From positions 640,501 through 704,500 of the forward strand of contig NZ_LR134383.1 of assembly GCF_900637635.1 (NCBI RefSeq): a stretch of 64,000 nucleotides of DNA. The letters are read 5' to 3'. The stretch is from Legionella jordanis. GTDB lineage: Bacteria > Pseudomonadota > Gammaproteobacteria > Legionellales > Legionellaceae. How positions within the stretch are numbered: position 1 is the first letter of the stretch; every line of letters starts with the position of its first letter. Position numbers and translations under genes: made by a program. The notes beneath the pieces are model-generated. The model worked only from the letters and a program-made list of their open reading frames with translations. It was not told the origin of the DNA and searched no databases. Positions 44,712 to 55,069 of the stretch are shown piece by piece.

Positions 44712-45038
44712 TCATTCCTCAACTAAATAGCCAGACATGGCCCATTCAAGAATGCCACCGTCTACTGAATACACTTCTTTATAGCCTAAATCCAGTAAAG
44801 TTTTAGCAGCGTACAAAGACCGTACCCCTCCTTTGCAATGCAAGTAAATGGCTTGCTTACGATCAGCGGCAATCGATTCAATCTCTGTTGTCAAGCGGTC
44901 TTTGGGAATGTGTTTTGCTCCCGGAATCCTGACAGTCTGCCACTCGGGCAATTCTCTGACATCAATGAGGCAAAGCTTGGGGTTTTCATCCATAAGCTGT
45001 TTGAGTTGATGAACGTTGATGGTAGCTATTTCAGTCAT
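44712..45038 (-). CDS. Single-domain rhodanese
   Basis: The 108-residue cytosolic rhodanese (GlpE/PspE type) has [10 protein letters not shown], the substrate-binding GAKHIP and catalytic Cys in [14 protein letters not shown]. It has no signal peptide. It overlaps the preceding membrane-protein gene by 8 bp and is the last gene of an EamA-membrane-rhodanese unit. Thiosulfate or persulfide transfer is expected from the family. Confidence 0.88.
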   Translation of the reverse strand: MTEIATINVHQLKQLMDENPKLCLIDVRELPEWQTVRIPGAKHIPKDRLTTEIESIAADRKQAIYLHCKGGVRSLYAAKTLLDLGYKEVYSVDGGILEWAMSGYLVEE

Positions 45039-45324
45039 AGGTTTTCTCTCTCAGGGTATTTTCCCGCAGCGACGGTCTCGTCAAAGTGGAGTGGTGGATA
45101 AACCAATAAATTGCAGCAGTAATGACTCCTCCGAGTAGAGTTGCAAACGCCCAGGTTGCGGCTGAAACCAAAGCTGGTCTTTGACCTATCTTGTAAAGGT
45201 TGCCGGCATCTCGGGCTACAGCCCCGGCAAACAATACATGAAGAAGGGCGTTAATGAGCAAGAGCAGTAATTCAAAACTTTGTATTTGTCCCTGATACTG
45301 CTGCGCGATTTCTGTTAAACTCAC
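45031..45324 (-). CDS. Small membrane protein between EamA transporter and rhodanese
   Basis: The 97-residue product has two membrane helices (~18-40 and ~55-78) and a charged C-terminus. A GTG at 45324 with GGAGG 8 bp upstream overlaps the transporter stop by 4 bp (GTGA). This is a better start than an ATG 33 bp further up. Family not recognised. Confidence 0.65.
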   Translation of the reverse strand: MSLTEIAQQYQGQIQSFELLLLLINALLHVLFAGAVARDAGNLYKIGQRPALVSAATWAFATLLGGVITAAIYWFIHHSTLTRPSLRENTLREKTYD

Positions 45325-46226
45325 AAAGCTTCCTCCGTTGATCCCCGTTGACGCCATGATATCAAAAAAATGGCAAAAATAATTAAAAAACTGGCCAAAC
45401 TCCTTGTGGAATCAGGAAAATTACCGAAGATTACGTAATCCCAGAATAACCCCGTCAAGGCCACAATTCCTCCTGTAAGGCTGTAAAAAACAGGGCCTGC
45501 CAAAGTCAGCAGTTTGAAAAACAACAAATAGCCAAGGCTTGAAAGTAAAATCTCAAGAATAACCACGGCTTTCACCCCATTTATGGTTCCAGTCAGTGAA
45601 TAAAAGGCATGTTGCTGTGCGACTAATGGGATAAGCAATAGAGTTGAGGCAATGAGCATTCCAGTGGCTCCTTCTATTGGGTTGAGGCCTTCAGGTTGTT
45701 TTGCTGCGATATAAATGGAGCAAAGAGCAAACCCCAAAGGACTGATTAAAGCCAGCAGGCACCATGGGGAAGTTAGTCCCTGGATGGGCGGATTGATGAT
45801 CATTAAAATTCCGGACATGCCAAATACCAGGGCAGATGCTCTTAAGGGATCAAACTGCTCTTGCCTGGCTATGAGAGCTAAAGGATAAACCAGCAAAGGT
45901 ACCGTGTTGACTAATACCGCCAATAACCCTGCTGACAAATGATTGGCCACAAAATACATATTACTATTAGGGATTGCGATGCCAATGAGGCCGCAGACTA
46001 AAAAATAAGGCCAGTGAGTTCGTTTCATCACACTTTGCTGTTTATTGAATAACAGGCAAAAACAGGACAGTAAAATGGCTGGACCGCAGGATTGCCAAAA
46101 AGCATAGCCTAAGGGAGGCACTCCATTCATTATGGCGTACTTAGCCAAAACATAACCAGAGCCCCAAATGCAGCCTAAAGCCGTGAGCAACATCACTGCA
46201 TAAAGGGTTTTGCGAGGATAAAACAC
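45321..46226 (-). CDS. EamA/DMT-family transporter
   Basis: The 301-residue protein has ten predicted membrane helices in two EamA repeats. The first begins [30 protein letters not shown] and the second [16 protein letters not shown]. Members export amino acids or other small metabolites, or move nucleotide sugars. The start is GTG with GGGAAG upstream. Coupling with a rhodanese and divergence from gshA hint at sulfur-compound transport, but this is inference only. Confidence 0.85.
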   Translation of the reverse strand: MFYPRKTLYAVMLLTALGCIWGSGYVLAKYAIMNGVPPLGYAFWQSCGPAILLSCFCLLFNKQQSVMKRTHWPYFLVCGLIGIAIPNSNMYFVANHLSAGLLAVLVNTVPLLVYPLALIARQEQFDPLRASALVFGMSGILMIINPPIQGLTSPWCLLALISPLGFALCSIYIAAKQPEGLNPIEGATGMLIASTLLLIPLVAQQHAFYSLTGTINGVKAVVILEILLSSLGYLLFFKLLTLAGPVFYSLTGGIVALTGLFWDYVIFGNFPDSTRSLASFLIIFAIFLISWRQRGSTEEAL

Positions 46227-46433
46227 GATTCTTCCCGGATAAACGATATTGAACTATGCTATCACGATACAATCTTTTTCGATAAAGGCTTGCAGCATTC
46301 TTGCTTTGCTTCATCAACAAACCTGAGTTACCATCAGTTTCTAAGTAGAAATTAGGCTATGTTTTTTCGAATTTTCTTAAGACACAGCGTATTCAAATTA
46401 GCCATTCCTTGAATCTTCTTTGTAGGAGAGAAC

Positions 46434-47723
46434 ATGCATTCAAAAGATGTTCCAGTACCTCATTTAACGACTGCGCATTGTGGTCCCTTGCATCATGTTG
46501 AAAAGATAATTTTAAATCAAGTAGCTCCTATTGAAACTTGGTTTCGCGAAAAATGGTTGGAAACTCCTCCTCCTATTACCTCTTCAGTTGACTTACGGCA
46601 TGCAGGCTTCAAATTGGCCCCGGTGGATACGAATTTATTTCCTGCTGGTTTTAACAATTTAAACCGTGATTTTTTACCTCTTTGCGTGCAGGCCATTCAA
46701 TCGGTAATGGTGGATTCCCTCTCAACTTGCATGAAGATATTGATTATTCCTGAAAGTCATACAAGGAATTTGTTTTACATGCAGAGCTTGGCTGTCCTGC
46801 GGGAAATTTTCAGTCAAGCGGGATTTGTTGTCCGCATAGGGAGCATCGACCCTGACTTGAAAGAGCCTCAGCAAGTGACGCTTGAAAATGGCCATAATTT
46901 TTTGCTTGAACCTCTGATACGCCGAGGCAACCGTGTTGGATTACAGGATTTTGATCCTTGCATTCTTTTGTTAAATAATGATTTGTCCTCAGGGGTTCCT
47001 GAGATTTTAGAAGGGTTGGAACAACCCATTCGACCCACTGCAAAATTAGGCTGGTCAAATCGCTTAAAATCAAGCCATTTTAATTTTTTTAATGAGGTAG
47101 CAGATGAATTTGCAGCCTTAGTGGGCATGGATCCATGGTTAATTAATCCTTTCTTTTCTGCAATGGGAGAAGTCGATTTCATGGCCCAGGAGGGGCTTGA
47201 TCAATTAGCGGATGAAACAAATCACTTGCTTGCCCAAATCGCAGATAAATATGCCACTTACGGGATTACCGAAAAACCCTTTGCGGCCATTAAAGCTGAC
47301 AGCGGGACTTATGGAATGAGTGTAATGACCGTTCACGATGGTGAAGAATTAAAGCAACTGAATCGCAAGCAGCGTACCCGAATGTCCGCCAGTAAGGGGG
47401 GACGCAAAGTGGATAGAGTCATTATTCAAGAAGGTGTTTACTCCTTTGAAACCATGCCAAATGGTGCAGTAGCCGAACCTGTTGTTTATATGATTGGTCA
47501 ATTTGTGGTAGGCGGGTTTTATCGGGTGCATCAGGGAAGAAGTGCAAGTGAAAACCTCAATGCTCCAGGCATGCATTTTGAGCCCCTGGCTTTTGCTCAA
47601 GCTTGTAATACGCCGCGACGAGATTTAGATGCGGTGGATCGTCCGAATCGTTTTTATGCTTACGGGGTGATCGCTCGATTGGCGGCTTTGGCGGCTGCCC
47701 GTGAATTGGCAAACGTGAGCTAG
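46434..47723 (+). CDS. gshA: Glutamate--cysteine ligase, proteobacterial ATP-grasp-like type
   Basis: First step of glutathione synthesis. The 429-residue sequence matches the less common family found in Acidithiobacillus-like and related proteobacteria, not the enterobacterial GshA fold. Signature stretches include SVDLRHAGFKLAPVDTNLFPAGFNNL (read as VDLRHAG and VDTNLFPAGFNN), KADSGTYGMSVMTV and YRVHQGRSASENLN. AGGAGAGAAC precedes the ATG. It is followed after 42 bp by gshB, forming a glutathione operon. Confidence 0.92.
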   Translation: MHSKDVPVPHLTTAHCGPLHHVEKIILNQVAPIETWFREKWLETPPPITSSVDLRHAGFKLAPVDTNLFPAGFNNLNRDFLPLCVQAIQSVMVDSLSTCMKILIIPESHTRNLFYMQSLAVLREIFSQAGFVVRIGSIDPDLKEPQQVTLENGHNFLLEPLIRRGNRVGLQDFDPCILLLNNDLSSGVPEILEGLEQPIRPTAKLGWSNRLKSSHFNFFNEVADEFAALVGMDPWLINPFFSAMGEVDFMAQEGLDQLADETNHLLAQIADKYATYGITEKPFAAIKADSGTYGMSVMTVHDGEELKQLNRKQRTRMSASKGGRKVDRVIIQEGVYSFETMPNGAVAEPVVYMIGQFVVGGFYRVHQGRSASENLNAPGMHFEPLAFAQACNTPRRDLDAVDRPNRFYAYGVIARLAALAAARELANVS

Positions 47724-47765
47724 CCAAAATTGCAAGCTTAATAATAAACAATCCAGGAGTTGTGC

Positions 47766-48722
47766 ATGAAACTTGCCGTGTTGATGGATCCTCTGGAGAA
47801 ATTAAAACCTTACAAAGATACAACCCTTGCCATGCTTAATGCCGGTCATGAATTGGGTTGGGAATGTGCGTTTTTTACCCAGGACGATTTGTATTGTCGC
47901 TTAGGCCATGCTTATGCCCGCATGCATGCCATTCAGATTGAAGATTTATCCCGCAAGGATTGGTTTAAAACTCATGATTTAGGAGAACAGGCGCTTAAAG
48001 AATTTGACATCATTCTCATGCGTCGAGACCCTCCATTTGATATGGAATACATTTATGCAACTTATGCTCTGGAGCTGGCTGAAAAAGAAGGAGTGTTAAT
48101 TGCCAATAAGCCACAAAGCTTAAGGGATGCCAATGAAAAATTTTACACCTTGAATTTCCCCCAATGCTGCCCGCCAACGCTGGTAAGTCGAGATATTGTA
48201 CGCTTGAAATCGTTTTGGGAGGAATATCGCAATGTCATCTTTAAGCCTCTTGAAGGCATGGGTGGAAATTCCGTTTTCCACGTGAATGAAAAGGGGGAAA
48301 ACCTTTCAGTAATTCTTGAAGTACTAACAAAGGGCCAAAAGGTCAGCATCATGGCCCAGAAATACATTCCGGAAATCAAAACAGCTGGGGATAAACGGAT
48401 TTTGTTAATCAATGGCGAACCCGTTTCGCATGCATTGGCCCGAATTCCAGCAAAGGGGGAACTACGTGGAAATCTTGCGGCAGGAGCGCGTGGTGAAGTT
48501 ATAGCAATTAATGAGCGTGATCGCTGGATTTGCCAGCAAATCGGTCCAACGTTTAAAGAGAGGGGTCTTTATTTCGTGGGTATTGATGTGATAGGCGATT
48601 ATCTGACAGAAATCAATGTGACCAGCCCAACGTGCTTGCAAGAAATAGCCAAGGAAACTGGCTTAGATATTGCCGGAGAGTATTTACGTTGTTTGCAATC
48701 CCTGGTTTCTGAAAAAAAATAA
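47766..48722 (+). CDS. gshB: Glutathione synthetase
   Basis: ATP-grasp ligase adding glycine to gamma-glutamylcysteine. At 318 residues it contains IILMRRDPPFDMEYIY, the glycine-rich loop PLEGMGGNSVFHV and C-terminal ligands in EINVTSPTCLQEI. The ATG at 47766 follows AGGAG by 8 bp; a TTG two codons earlier is rejected. It converges with trmL with only 3 bp between stops. Confidence 0.96.
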   Translation: MKLAVLMDPLEKLKPYKDTTLAMLNAGHELGWECAFFTQDDLYCRLGHAYARMHAIQIEDLSRKDWFKTHDLGEQALKEFDIILMRRDPPFDMEYIYATYALELAEKEGVLIANKPQSLRDANEKFYTLNFPQCCPPTLVSRDIVRLKSFWEEYRNVIFKPLEGMGGNSVFHVNEKGENLSVILEVLTKGQKVSIMAQKYIPEIKTAGDKRILLINGEPVSHALARIPAKGELRGNLAAGARGEVIAINERDRWICQQIGPTFKERGLYFVGIDVIGDYLTEINVTSPTCLQEIAKETGLDIAGEYLRCLQSLVSEKK

Positions 48723-48725
48723 TGA

Positions 48726-49190
48726 TTAGGGATGTTCAGTACTGCCAGGGAATCCCAATTGCCGCCAAGCTTCAAAAAGAATGATGGCAACCGAATTGGA
48801 TAAATTCAAACTACGGCTGTGAGGACACATTGGGATGCGAATCGCTTCGAATCGCTCGCGAAGAGGGGGCGGCAATCCACGCGTTTCAGGGCCAAACAGC
48901 AAGAGATCGTTGTCTTGATAAACGACATCACTGTAATTTTTTTGGCCTTTGGTTGAACAAGCAAAAATGCGGCGGTTTGCATTGGCATCCAAAAAATGTT
49001 CTTCGTTCTCATAATGAATGACCTTGGCCCATTCATGGTAATCAAGGCCCGCCCGGCGCATTTTTTTATCGTCTAAAGTAAATCCCAAAGGATGAACCAG
49101 GTGCAACTGGGCGCCACTGTTGGCGCAAAGCCGTATGATATTGCCGGTATTAGGTGGAATTTCAGGTTGGTACAGGGCAATGTGCAGCAT
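48726..49190 (-). CDS. trmL: tRNA (cytidine/uridine-34-2'-O)-methyltransferase TrmL
   Basis: The 154-residue SPOUT-fold enzyme methylates the wobble ribose of tRNA-Leu isoacceptors. Motifs are [32 protein letters not shown] and [18 protein letters not shown], the knot region binding SAM. The length is typical of the minimal SPOUT subfamily. Confidence 0.95.
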   Translation of the reverse strand: MLHIALYQPEIPPNTGNIIRLCANSGAQLHLVHPLGFTLDDKKMRRAGLDYHEWAKVIHYENEEHFLDANANRRIFACSTKGQKNYSDVVYQDNDLLLFGPETRGLPPPLRERFEAIRIPMCPHSRSLNLSNSVAIILFEAWRQLGFPGSTEHP

Positions 49191-49195
49191 TTTCT

Positions 49196-49966
49196 TTACT
49201 GAGTTTTCTTGGGTTCTGGTGATGCGGGCTCATCATCCACATAGTCACTTGGCCCCTCATCGTCTTCTATATATAAAGACCCTGTTTCCTGCTGTTCACC
49301 AGTAATGAGGTAATTTCGGTGCTGCAAGTAAGCATCCCGCATGAAAGCGTATTTATCCAATGCTTCAGCCATGATTGCTTCGGATTCAAATAATTGGGAA
49401 CGTAAATCAACGTAGCGAACGGCTGCCAATCCCCAAATAATACCTCCTTCAGGAATATAGGCATAGGGACTTAATACGGTGTAATCAAATAAGCTGCCCA
49501 TACCATCACGAATGGTGCTTGGTCCAAGGAGAGGGATCACCAGATAGGGTGATTTTTTATCACCCCATTTTGCAAACGTTAAACCCATGTCATTGTAATG
49601 GGGGGGTAAGCCAAAATTGCTATTGGCCACGTCAAATAAACCAGCTACGCCAAATGTTGAATTAATGACAAAGCGCCAGCTGTCTTTTATAACATAACGC
49701 CAATCGGCTTGTAGGACATCGTTGGCCACAGTTGGAATCATGGCCACGTTATTGAAGGCATTATTAACCCCACTGCGCACAAAGGGAGGCAGAATTGCCT
49801 TATAAACTTTGGCCGTCGGTTTTAACAAGGTGGCGTCTACAGCCATATTGAAATCATATACCCTTCGGTTAAATGGTTCATAAGGGTCATTTGGATTTGA
49901 ACCTGTAGTTGCACAAGCAGAAAGCATGGTCAAGCCAGATAAAACAGTAGACTTCAATAAGCGCAT
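49196..49966 (-). CDS. mlaA: MlaA (VacJ) outer-membrane lipoprotein
   Basis: Outer-membrane part of the phospholipid retrograde transport system that keeps outer-leaflet lipid asymmetry. The lipobox is LSAC (Cys18). The MlaA domain starts [14 protein letters not shown] and includes [20 protein letters not shown]. The 256-residue length is normal, with an acidic C-terminal extension ([13 protein letters not shown]). The inner-membrane Mla genes are not nearby. The ~200 bp upstream show nothing else. Confidence 0.94.
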   Translation of the reverse strand: MRLLKSTVLSGLTMLSACATTGSNPNDPYEPFNRRVYDFNMAVDATLLKPTAKVYKAILPPFVRSGVNNAFNNVAMIPTVANDVLQADWRYVIKDSWRFVINSTFGVAGLFDVANSNFGLPPHYNDMGLTFAKWGDKKSPYLVIPLLGPSTIRDGMGSLFDYTVLSPYAYIPEGGIIWGLAAVRYVDLRSQLFESEAIMAEALDKYAFMRDAYLQHRNYLITGEQQETGSLYIEDDEGPSDYVDDEPASPEPKKTQ

Positions 49967-50164
49967 GATGGTTTATTTTCAAATTGCGGCATGGAATGAT
50001 GTTACACGAGTTTAGGATCATTGAAAACTAAAGAGATTCAGATATTTAAAAGATAATTTCTCTGTGAATTCCTAAACCCACCAATAACCCCATTCAAAGA
50101 ACCTAACTTTGATGATGACTCAGCTTATGGGCTTTTCACTTAAGCCAATAAGGCTTTGAGATCA

Positions 50165-50602
50165 CTAAAACTCAAGGATAAAAGTCACCGGCCCGTCATT
50201 GCACAAAATCACTTGCATGTCTGCTCCAAATTGCCCCTGGGCTATCCAGGGGTACTTCTGCTTGGCAAGTTGCAGGAGCTGTTCAAATAAAGCCTGGCCT
50301 CTAGCGGGGGAAGCCCCAGAGGAAAAGCTTGGTCGCAATCCTTTCTTAGTATCTGCGACTAAAGTAAATTGAGGCACTAAAAGAAGACCCCCTTGAATGT
50401 CTTTAAGACTTAAATTCAGCTTGCCCTGTGAATCACTAAAAATGCGGTAATTTAAGCATTTCTCCAACATTCTGTTTAAGGTTTCAACATCATCTTTGGT
50501 CTCAAACCCACAAAGAATAAGCAAACCTTGAGTAATTGCGGCAATGGTTTTGCCTGCAACATCAACACGAGCCTCAAGAACCCGCTGTAGAACAGTTAAC
50601 AT
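50165..50602 (-). CDS. dtd: D-aminoacyl-tRNA deacylase
   Basis: The 145-residue homodimer removes D-amino acids from tRNA. It has the SQFTLA-type active-site segment (VPQFTLVADTKKG) and the cross-subunit GP motif near the C-terminus (NDGPVTFILEF). The start overlaps the end of the preceding gene by 7 bp; in E. coli dtd also follows unrelated genes closely. Confidence 0.95.
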   Translation of the reverse strand: MLTVLQRVLEARVDVAGKTIAAITQGLLILCGFETKDDVETLNRMLEKCLNYRIFSDSQGKLNLSLKDIQGGLLLVPQFTLVADTKKGLRPSFSSGASPARGQALFEQLLQLAKQKYPWIAQGQFGADMQVILCNDGPVTFILEF

Positions 50603-51555
50603 ACATCCAAATCCTGCCGAGCAATTTCTCGACTTGCGGCGATCAAGGCATCAATAATCCCAGCCTCACGTGCTGAGTGCCCGGCATCGCGAACAATTCT
50701 CAATGACGAGGCAGACAAAACCTGGTGTAAATCCCAAGCTCCTGCCAAAGGGCAAATCATATCGTAACGGCCATGAATGAGAAAGCTTGGGATGTGGCGG
50801 ATTTTATGGACGTTGTTAATAATTTGATTGTCTGAAAGAAAAAAATGATGGTTGATGTAGTGCGATTCCAGTTTGGCCAAGGCCAGGGCAAAATGCGGTG
50901 AGCTAAATTGATCAATCACACTTAAATGCGGATGTAAGCTGCCGCAACGTGCTTGCCACAAAGCCCAGTGTTTGGCTGCAGCCATGCGGGCCAATTCATT
51001 ATTTCCCTGAAGGCAATTCGCATAGTATTTGCAGATATGGTGTTGTTCTTCAGGGGGCACAATGCTGATAAAATCTTGCCAGTAATCTGGAAAAATAACG
51101 TTAGCGCCAGATTTATAAAACCAATCTATGTCCCTGCGACGTCCCAAAAAAATTTGGTGCAACAGTAATGCAGCCACATGCATTGGATAGGTTTGGGCAT
51201 AAACCAGGGCGAGAAGTGAACCCCAGCCACCGCCAAAAAGCACGAATCTGCTGATTCCTAAGTATTCGCGAATGGCTTCAATGTCTTCTACCAAATCCTG
51301 GGTTGTATTATGCTTTAATTCCGCATGGGGGGTTGACCGCCCACAACCGCGTTGATCAAAAAGAATAATACGGTAGAGGTCCGGATCAAAAAATCGCCGT
51401 AAATAGGAATCGCCTCCAGCGCCTGGCCCCGTATGCAAAACCACGACCGGTTTGCCCTTAGGATTGCCAACTTCCTCGATATACAGCACGTGTGGGGCAC
51501 TAACAGCGAATTCATGACGTTGATAGGGCTTAATGGCAGGATAAAGGGAATACAT
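50596..51555 (-). CDS. pip: Proline iminopeptidase homologue lacking the catalytic serine
   Basis: S33 alpha/beta-hydrolase, 319 residues, matching proline iminopeptidases along its length (DQRGCGRSTPHAELKHNTTQDLVEDIE, read as DQRGCGRS and NTTQDLVEDIE; YAQTYP; cap helices). Asp is in IHGRYDMICP and His in DAGHSAREAG. The nucleophile elbow, usually GGSWGS, reads GGGWGS, so residue 110 is Gly (codon GGC at 51228-51226). The oxyanion motif HGGPG reads HTGPG. The protein may be inactive or altered. AAGGAGG precedes the ATG. Confidence 0.85.
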   Translation of the reverse strand: MYSLYPAIKPYQRHEFAVSAPHVLYIEEVGNPKGKPVVVLHTGPGAGGDSYLRRFFDPDLYRIILFDQRGCGRSTPHAELKHNTTQDLVEDIEAIREYLGISRFVLFGGGWGSLLALVYAQTYPMHVAALLLHQIFLGRRRDIDWFYKSGANVIFPDYWQDFISIVPPEEQHHICKYYANCLQGNNELARMAAAKHWALWQARCGSLHPHLSVIDQFSSPHFALALAKLESHYINHHFFLSDNQIINNVHKIRHIPSFLIHGRYDMICPLAGAWDLHQVLSASSLRIVRDAGHSAREAGIIDALIAASREIARQDLDVC

Positions 51556-51721
51556 AAACCTCCTTGTATTGTTTTATATAATCTTATACCTCCCTCCATG
51601 AGTTGGAAAGTTTGTTTGCACCGGCATAGAGCTAATAAACAAGAATAAATCTAAACTTTTTGTCTTTGGCTGCTAAATTTAAGATAATGCATTACAGTTT
51701 TTTAGTTTATAGGTTTTGTGA

Positions 51722-53896
51722 ATGACAGCACTGCTTGAGGGCTTAAACGAGAGGCAACGCGAGGCCGTTGCTGCACCTTTGGGAAATACCCTGGTATTGG
51801 CAGGGGCTGGCAGTGGCAAGACGAGAGTGCTGGTTAGCCGCATTGCCTGGTTAATTGAACAAGAACATATTCCGCCTCATTCAATACTCGCTGTGACTTT
51901 CACGAATAAAGCAGCTGGCGAAATGAAAAGCCGTTTAAATGCCATGTTGGCAGCACCTTTAGTGGGTTTATGGGTGGGTACTTTCCATAGTCTTTGTCAT
52001 CGATTGTTGCGTCGCCATTATAAAGTTGCCAATCTCCCGGAACAATTTCATATTTTAGACAGTGAAGATCAAGCCAGAGTAATAAAACGCGTTTTAGCCT
52101 CCTTAAACCTGGATGAAGATCAGTGGCCGGTAAAACAGGCGCAGGCGTTTATTAATGGCAATAAGGATGAGGGTTTAAGACCCGATCATGTTCATATCCT
52201 GCCTTATGGGCCCACGCGAACTCTGGTTCAGATTTATCGAGCCTATGAACAGGCATGCCAAACGGCTGGCGTAATTGATTTTGCCGAATTGCTGCTGCGC
52301 ACGCAGGAGTTATTGAGAGATAACCCGGATATCCTCGCGCATTATCAACAGCGTTTCCAAGCCATTTTAGTGGATGAATTCCAGGATACGAATACCATTC
52401 AATATGCCTGGATACGCCTTCTTGCCGGAGGTGGGGCTGCAGTCATGGCCGTAGGGGATGATGATCAATCCATTTACGGATGGCGTGGAGCGAAAGTGGA
52501 AAACATCCAGCAGTTCCCGCAAGATTTTAATTCCACTTTGGTGGTGCGCCTGGAGCAAAACTACCGCTCAACCGCTACGATTTTAGAGGCAGCTAATGTT
52601 TTAATTAACCACAATAATTCGCGCATGGGTAAAAATTTATGGACTGCTGGAGGAAGTGGCGAAAAAATAATGGTTTATACCGCTTTCAATGAGCTCGATG
52701 AAGCTCGGTTTTTAAGCGAACGCATCCAAATGGAAATTAACAACGGGCGAAGTGCAGACGACATTGCCATTCTTTACCGCTCTAACGCCCAGTCTCGGGT
52801 AATTGAGGAAGCGCTCTTGCGTGCTGGCATTGCCTACCGTATATACGGTGGCGTGCGCTTCTTTGAACGAGCAGAGGTCAAAGATACCCTCGCTTATCTG
52901 CGTATGCTGGCTAATCCCTATGACGATACCGCCTTTGAACGGATTGTGAATTTTCCCACACGTGGAATAGGCGAAAAGACTTTGGAAGAGCTGCGTCATT
53001 TGGCCAAGGGACAAGACATTTCATTATGGCAAGCTGCACATGAACTATTAAAAGAAGAACGCTTACCGCAAAGGGCCGCGAGCTCCCTGTCAAAGTTCAT
53101 TCAACTGATGGAGCAGTTGCAGCTGCAGATTGAAAATAAGGAATTGGATCAGCAAATTGCTGCAGTGCTGGAGGGTAGTGGCTTATATGCACATTTCGCC
53201 AAGATAAAGGGGGATAAGGCTGAATCACGCCTTGATAACTTGCAAGAATTGGTGAATGCTGCCAAACAATTTCGCTATGAACAGGAAATCGAAGAAGACC
53301 TCCCCACGCTCGTTGCCTTCTTATCCCATGCGTCCCTGGAAGCGGGTGAAATGCAGGCTCAAGAACACGAGCGTTCGGTGCATCTGATGACTCTTCATTC
53401 CGCCAAAGGCTTGGAGTTCCCTCTGGTTTTCCTCACGGGAATGGAGGAGGGTGTCTTCCCAAGCAAACAAAGTCTGGAGGAGCCGGGTCGTTTGGAGGAG
53501 GAGCGCCGACTTTGCTATGTGGGAATGACGCGCGCCATGGAGAAATTAATTTTGTCTTATGCCGAGGTGCGAAGACAATATGGACGAGAGGAATATCACC
53601 GTCGCTCGCGTTTTATTCGAGAGTTACCAGAAGAGTTGCTGGAAGAGATTCGTGTAAAATCGCGTTTTCAGTCTCCTCTTTCCCAAAAGAATATGTCGAC
53701 GGCCGTAGCGCAAGAAGCTGGTTTAAAACTAGGTCAAAATGTGAGCCATTCCAAGTTTGGCTTGGGTGTTGTCCTTGCGGTGGAAGGTAGTGGCGCGCAT
53801 ACAAGAGTGCAGATTAAGTTTGTCGACCATGGTACCAAGTGGCTTGTTCTAGCTTATGCCAATTTAACCCTGCTTGAAGATCATCCAGCCATTTGA
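51722..53896 (+). CDS. uvrD: DNA helicase II, UvrD
   Basis: SF1A helicase for nucleotide excision and mismatch repair. At 724 residues it has the Q-motif LNERQREAV, Walker A GAGSGKT (28-34), Walker B VDEFQDTN, motif III DDDQSIYGWRGA, motif IV/V LHSAKGLEFPLVF and motif VI RLCYVGMTRAME. The C-terminal GLGVVLAVEGSG segment is the UvrD/PcrA beta-rich RNAP-binding region, which separates it from Rep. Confidence 0.96.
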   Translation: MTALLEGLNERQREAVAAPLGNTLVLAGAGSGKTRVLVSRIAWLIEQEHIPPHSILAVTFTNKAAGEMKSRLNAMLAAPLVGLWVGTFHSLCHRLLRRHYKVANLPEQFHILDSEDQARVIKRVLASLNLDEDQWPVKQAQAFINGNKDEGLRPDHVHILPYGPTRTLVQIYRAYEQACQTAGVIDFAELLLRTQELLRDNPDILAHYQQRFQAILVDEFQDTNTIQYAWIRLLAGGGAAVMAVGDDDQSIYGWRGAKVENIQQFPQDFNSTLVVRLEQNYRSTATILEAANVLINHNNSRMGKNLWTAGGSGEKIMVYTAFNELDEARFLSERIQMEINNGRSADDIAILYRSNAQSRVIEEALLRAGIAYRIYGGVRFFERAEVKDTLAYLRMLANPYDDTAFERIVNFPTRGIGEKTLEELRHLAKGQDISLWQAAHELLKEERLPQRAASSLSKFIQLMEQLQLQIENKELDQQIAAVLEGSGLYAHFAKIKGDKAESRLDNLQELVNAAKQFRYEQEIEEDLPTLVAFLSHASLEAGEMQAQEHERSVHLMTLHSAKGLEFPLVFLTGMEEGVFPSKQSLEEPGRLEEERRLCYVGMTRAMEKLILSYAEVRRQYGREEYHRRSRFIRELPEELLEEIRVKSRFQSPLSQKNMSTAVAQEAGLKLGQNVSHSKFGLGVVLAVEGSGAHTRVQIKFVDHGTKWLVLAYANLTLLEDHPAI

Positions 53897-54085
53897 CGTT
53901 ATTGGCTTTATAGAAATCTTTGCAGATTGGATTTTTTTTACAGAAACAAGCAAAATGCTGGCAGGCACAGAATATTCATTGCAAAAGTTATTGAATTTAA
54001 ATCAAGCTGGTGCTAGGTTTCTGTTGGCGAAAATCGCGTTAAATTTCGTTAATTCGATAGTTCATTTTAAACAAGGGGAAAGGCT

Positions 54086-54880
54086 GTGAAATTTACAAGT
54101 CTATTAACTGCTGGTGTTTTGGCAACAGCAATGACATCATCTGTGGCCATAGCAGCTACAAATGCAGAGACTGCGGATAGTATGTCTGCGGCACAGAAGA
54201 AGGAAGTCGAAAAAATCATTCACGATTATTTGGTTAATAATCCTGAAGTACTGCTTGAAGCTTCGCAAGCTCTGCAGCAAAAGCAACAGCAAGCCATGCA
54301 AGAGCAAGCACAATCGGCCATTAAACAAAATGCAAACCAATTGTTTAACGACAATTTGACAGTAGTTGGCAATCCTAAAGGTGATGTCACATTGGTTGAA
54401 TTTTTTGATTACCAATGCATTCATTGCAAAAAAATGGCTCCGGTCATTAGTTCTTTGGTTAAGAAAAACAACAATCTTAAAGTCATCTACAAAGAATTCC
54501 CCATATTCGGCAAGAGCTCGGATTTGGCTTCCAGAGCTGCTTTAGCGGCTGCAATGCAAGGTAAGTATCAGGAAATGCATGACGCTTTAATCAAGCAAGA
54601 CAAACGCTTGAATGAACAAGTTGTGATGGATGCTGCGAAAGCACTTGGTTTGAATCTCACGAAACTAAAAACGGATATGGACAGCAAGGCTGTTTCTGAT
54701 GCCCTGAATGCAAATCGCCAACTCGCTGAAAAATTGCATCTGATGGGGACTCCCGCTTTCATCATTCTTGGCACGCCTGGCGGTCAAATCAAAGACGCTA
54801 ACTCTCCAGCCTTTATCCCTGGGGCAGCCAGCGAAGAAGCATTGCAAGATATGATAAAAAAAGCGTCCAGCAATAGCTAA
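54086..54880 (+). CDS. dsbA2: DsbA-family periplasmic thiol oxidoreductase, DsbA2/Com1-like
   Basis: The 264-residue protein has a signal peptide (MKFTSLLTAGVLATAMTSSVAIA). A Gln-rich helical N-terminal region (~35-90) probably dimerises. A thioredoxin fold follows with CIHC (Cys111, Cys114) in FFDYQCIHCKKM and the cis-Pro in GTPAF. The layout matches Com1/DsbA2 proteins of Legionella and Coxiella, which act as oxidase and isomerase and support Dot/Icm assembly. The start is GTG with AAGGGG upstream. Symbol by resemblance only. Confidence 0.85.
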   Translation: MKFTSLLTAGVLATAMTSSVAIAATNAETADSMSAAQKKEVEKIIHDYLVNNPEVLLEASQALQQKQQQAMQEQAQSAIKQNANQLFNDNLTVVGNPKGDVTLVEFFDYQCIHCKKMAPVISSLVKKNNNLKVIYKEFPIFGKSSDLASRAALAAAMQGKYQEMHDALIKQDKRLNEQVVMDAAKALGLNLTKLKTDMDSKAVSDALNANRQLAEKLHLMGTPAFIILGTPGGQIKDANSPAFIPGAASEEALQDMIKKASSNS

Positions 54881-54909
54881 TGCTTAAATCACTGAAGAAA
54901 TGAATCTCT

Positions 54910-54931
54910 ATTCCGCGGCTTGCCGCGGAAT
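54910..54931 (+). terminator. Strong GC stem-loop after the DsbA-like gene
   Basis: ATTCCGCGG-CTTG-CCGCGGAAT is a perfect 9-bp stem 29 bp after the stop. No T-run follows directly, so termination strength is uncertain. Confidence 0.55.
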
Positions 54932-55069
54932 TCAAAGAATTGAATTCTCTTAAGTCTTTTTGCAATGCAGCTTAGACATTGAGAGAGGAAGCTTTAAATA
55001 GTGGGTGTTCTTCTGTCACAGGCAAAAAAAATGTTACTATCGGCCACCTGGCAGTAATCGAGGCGGAAA

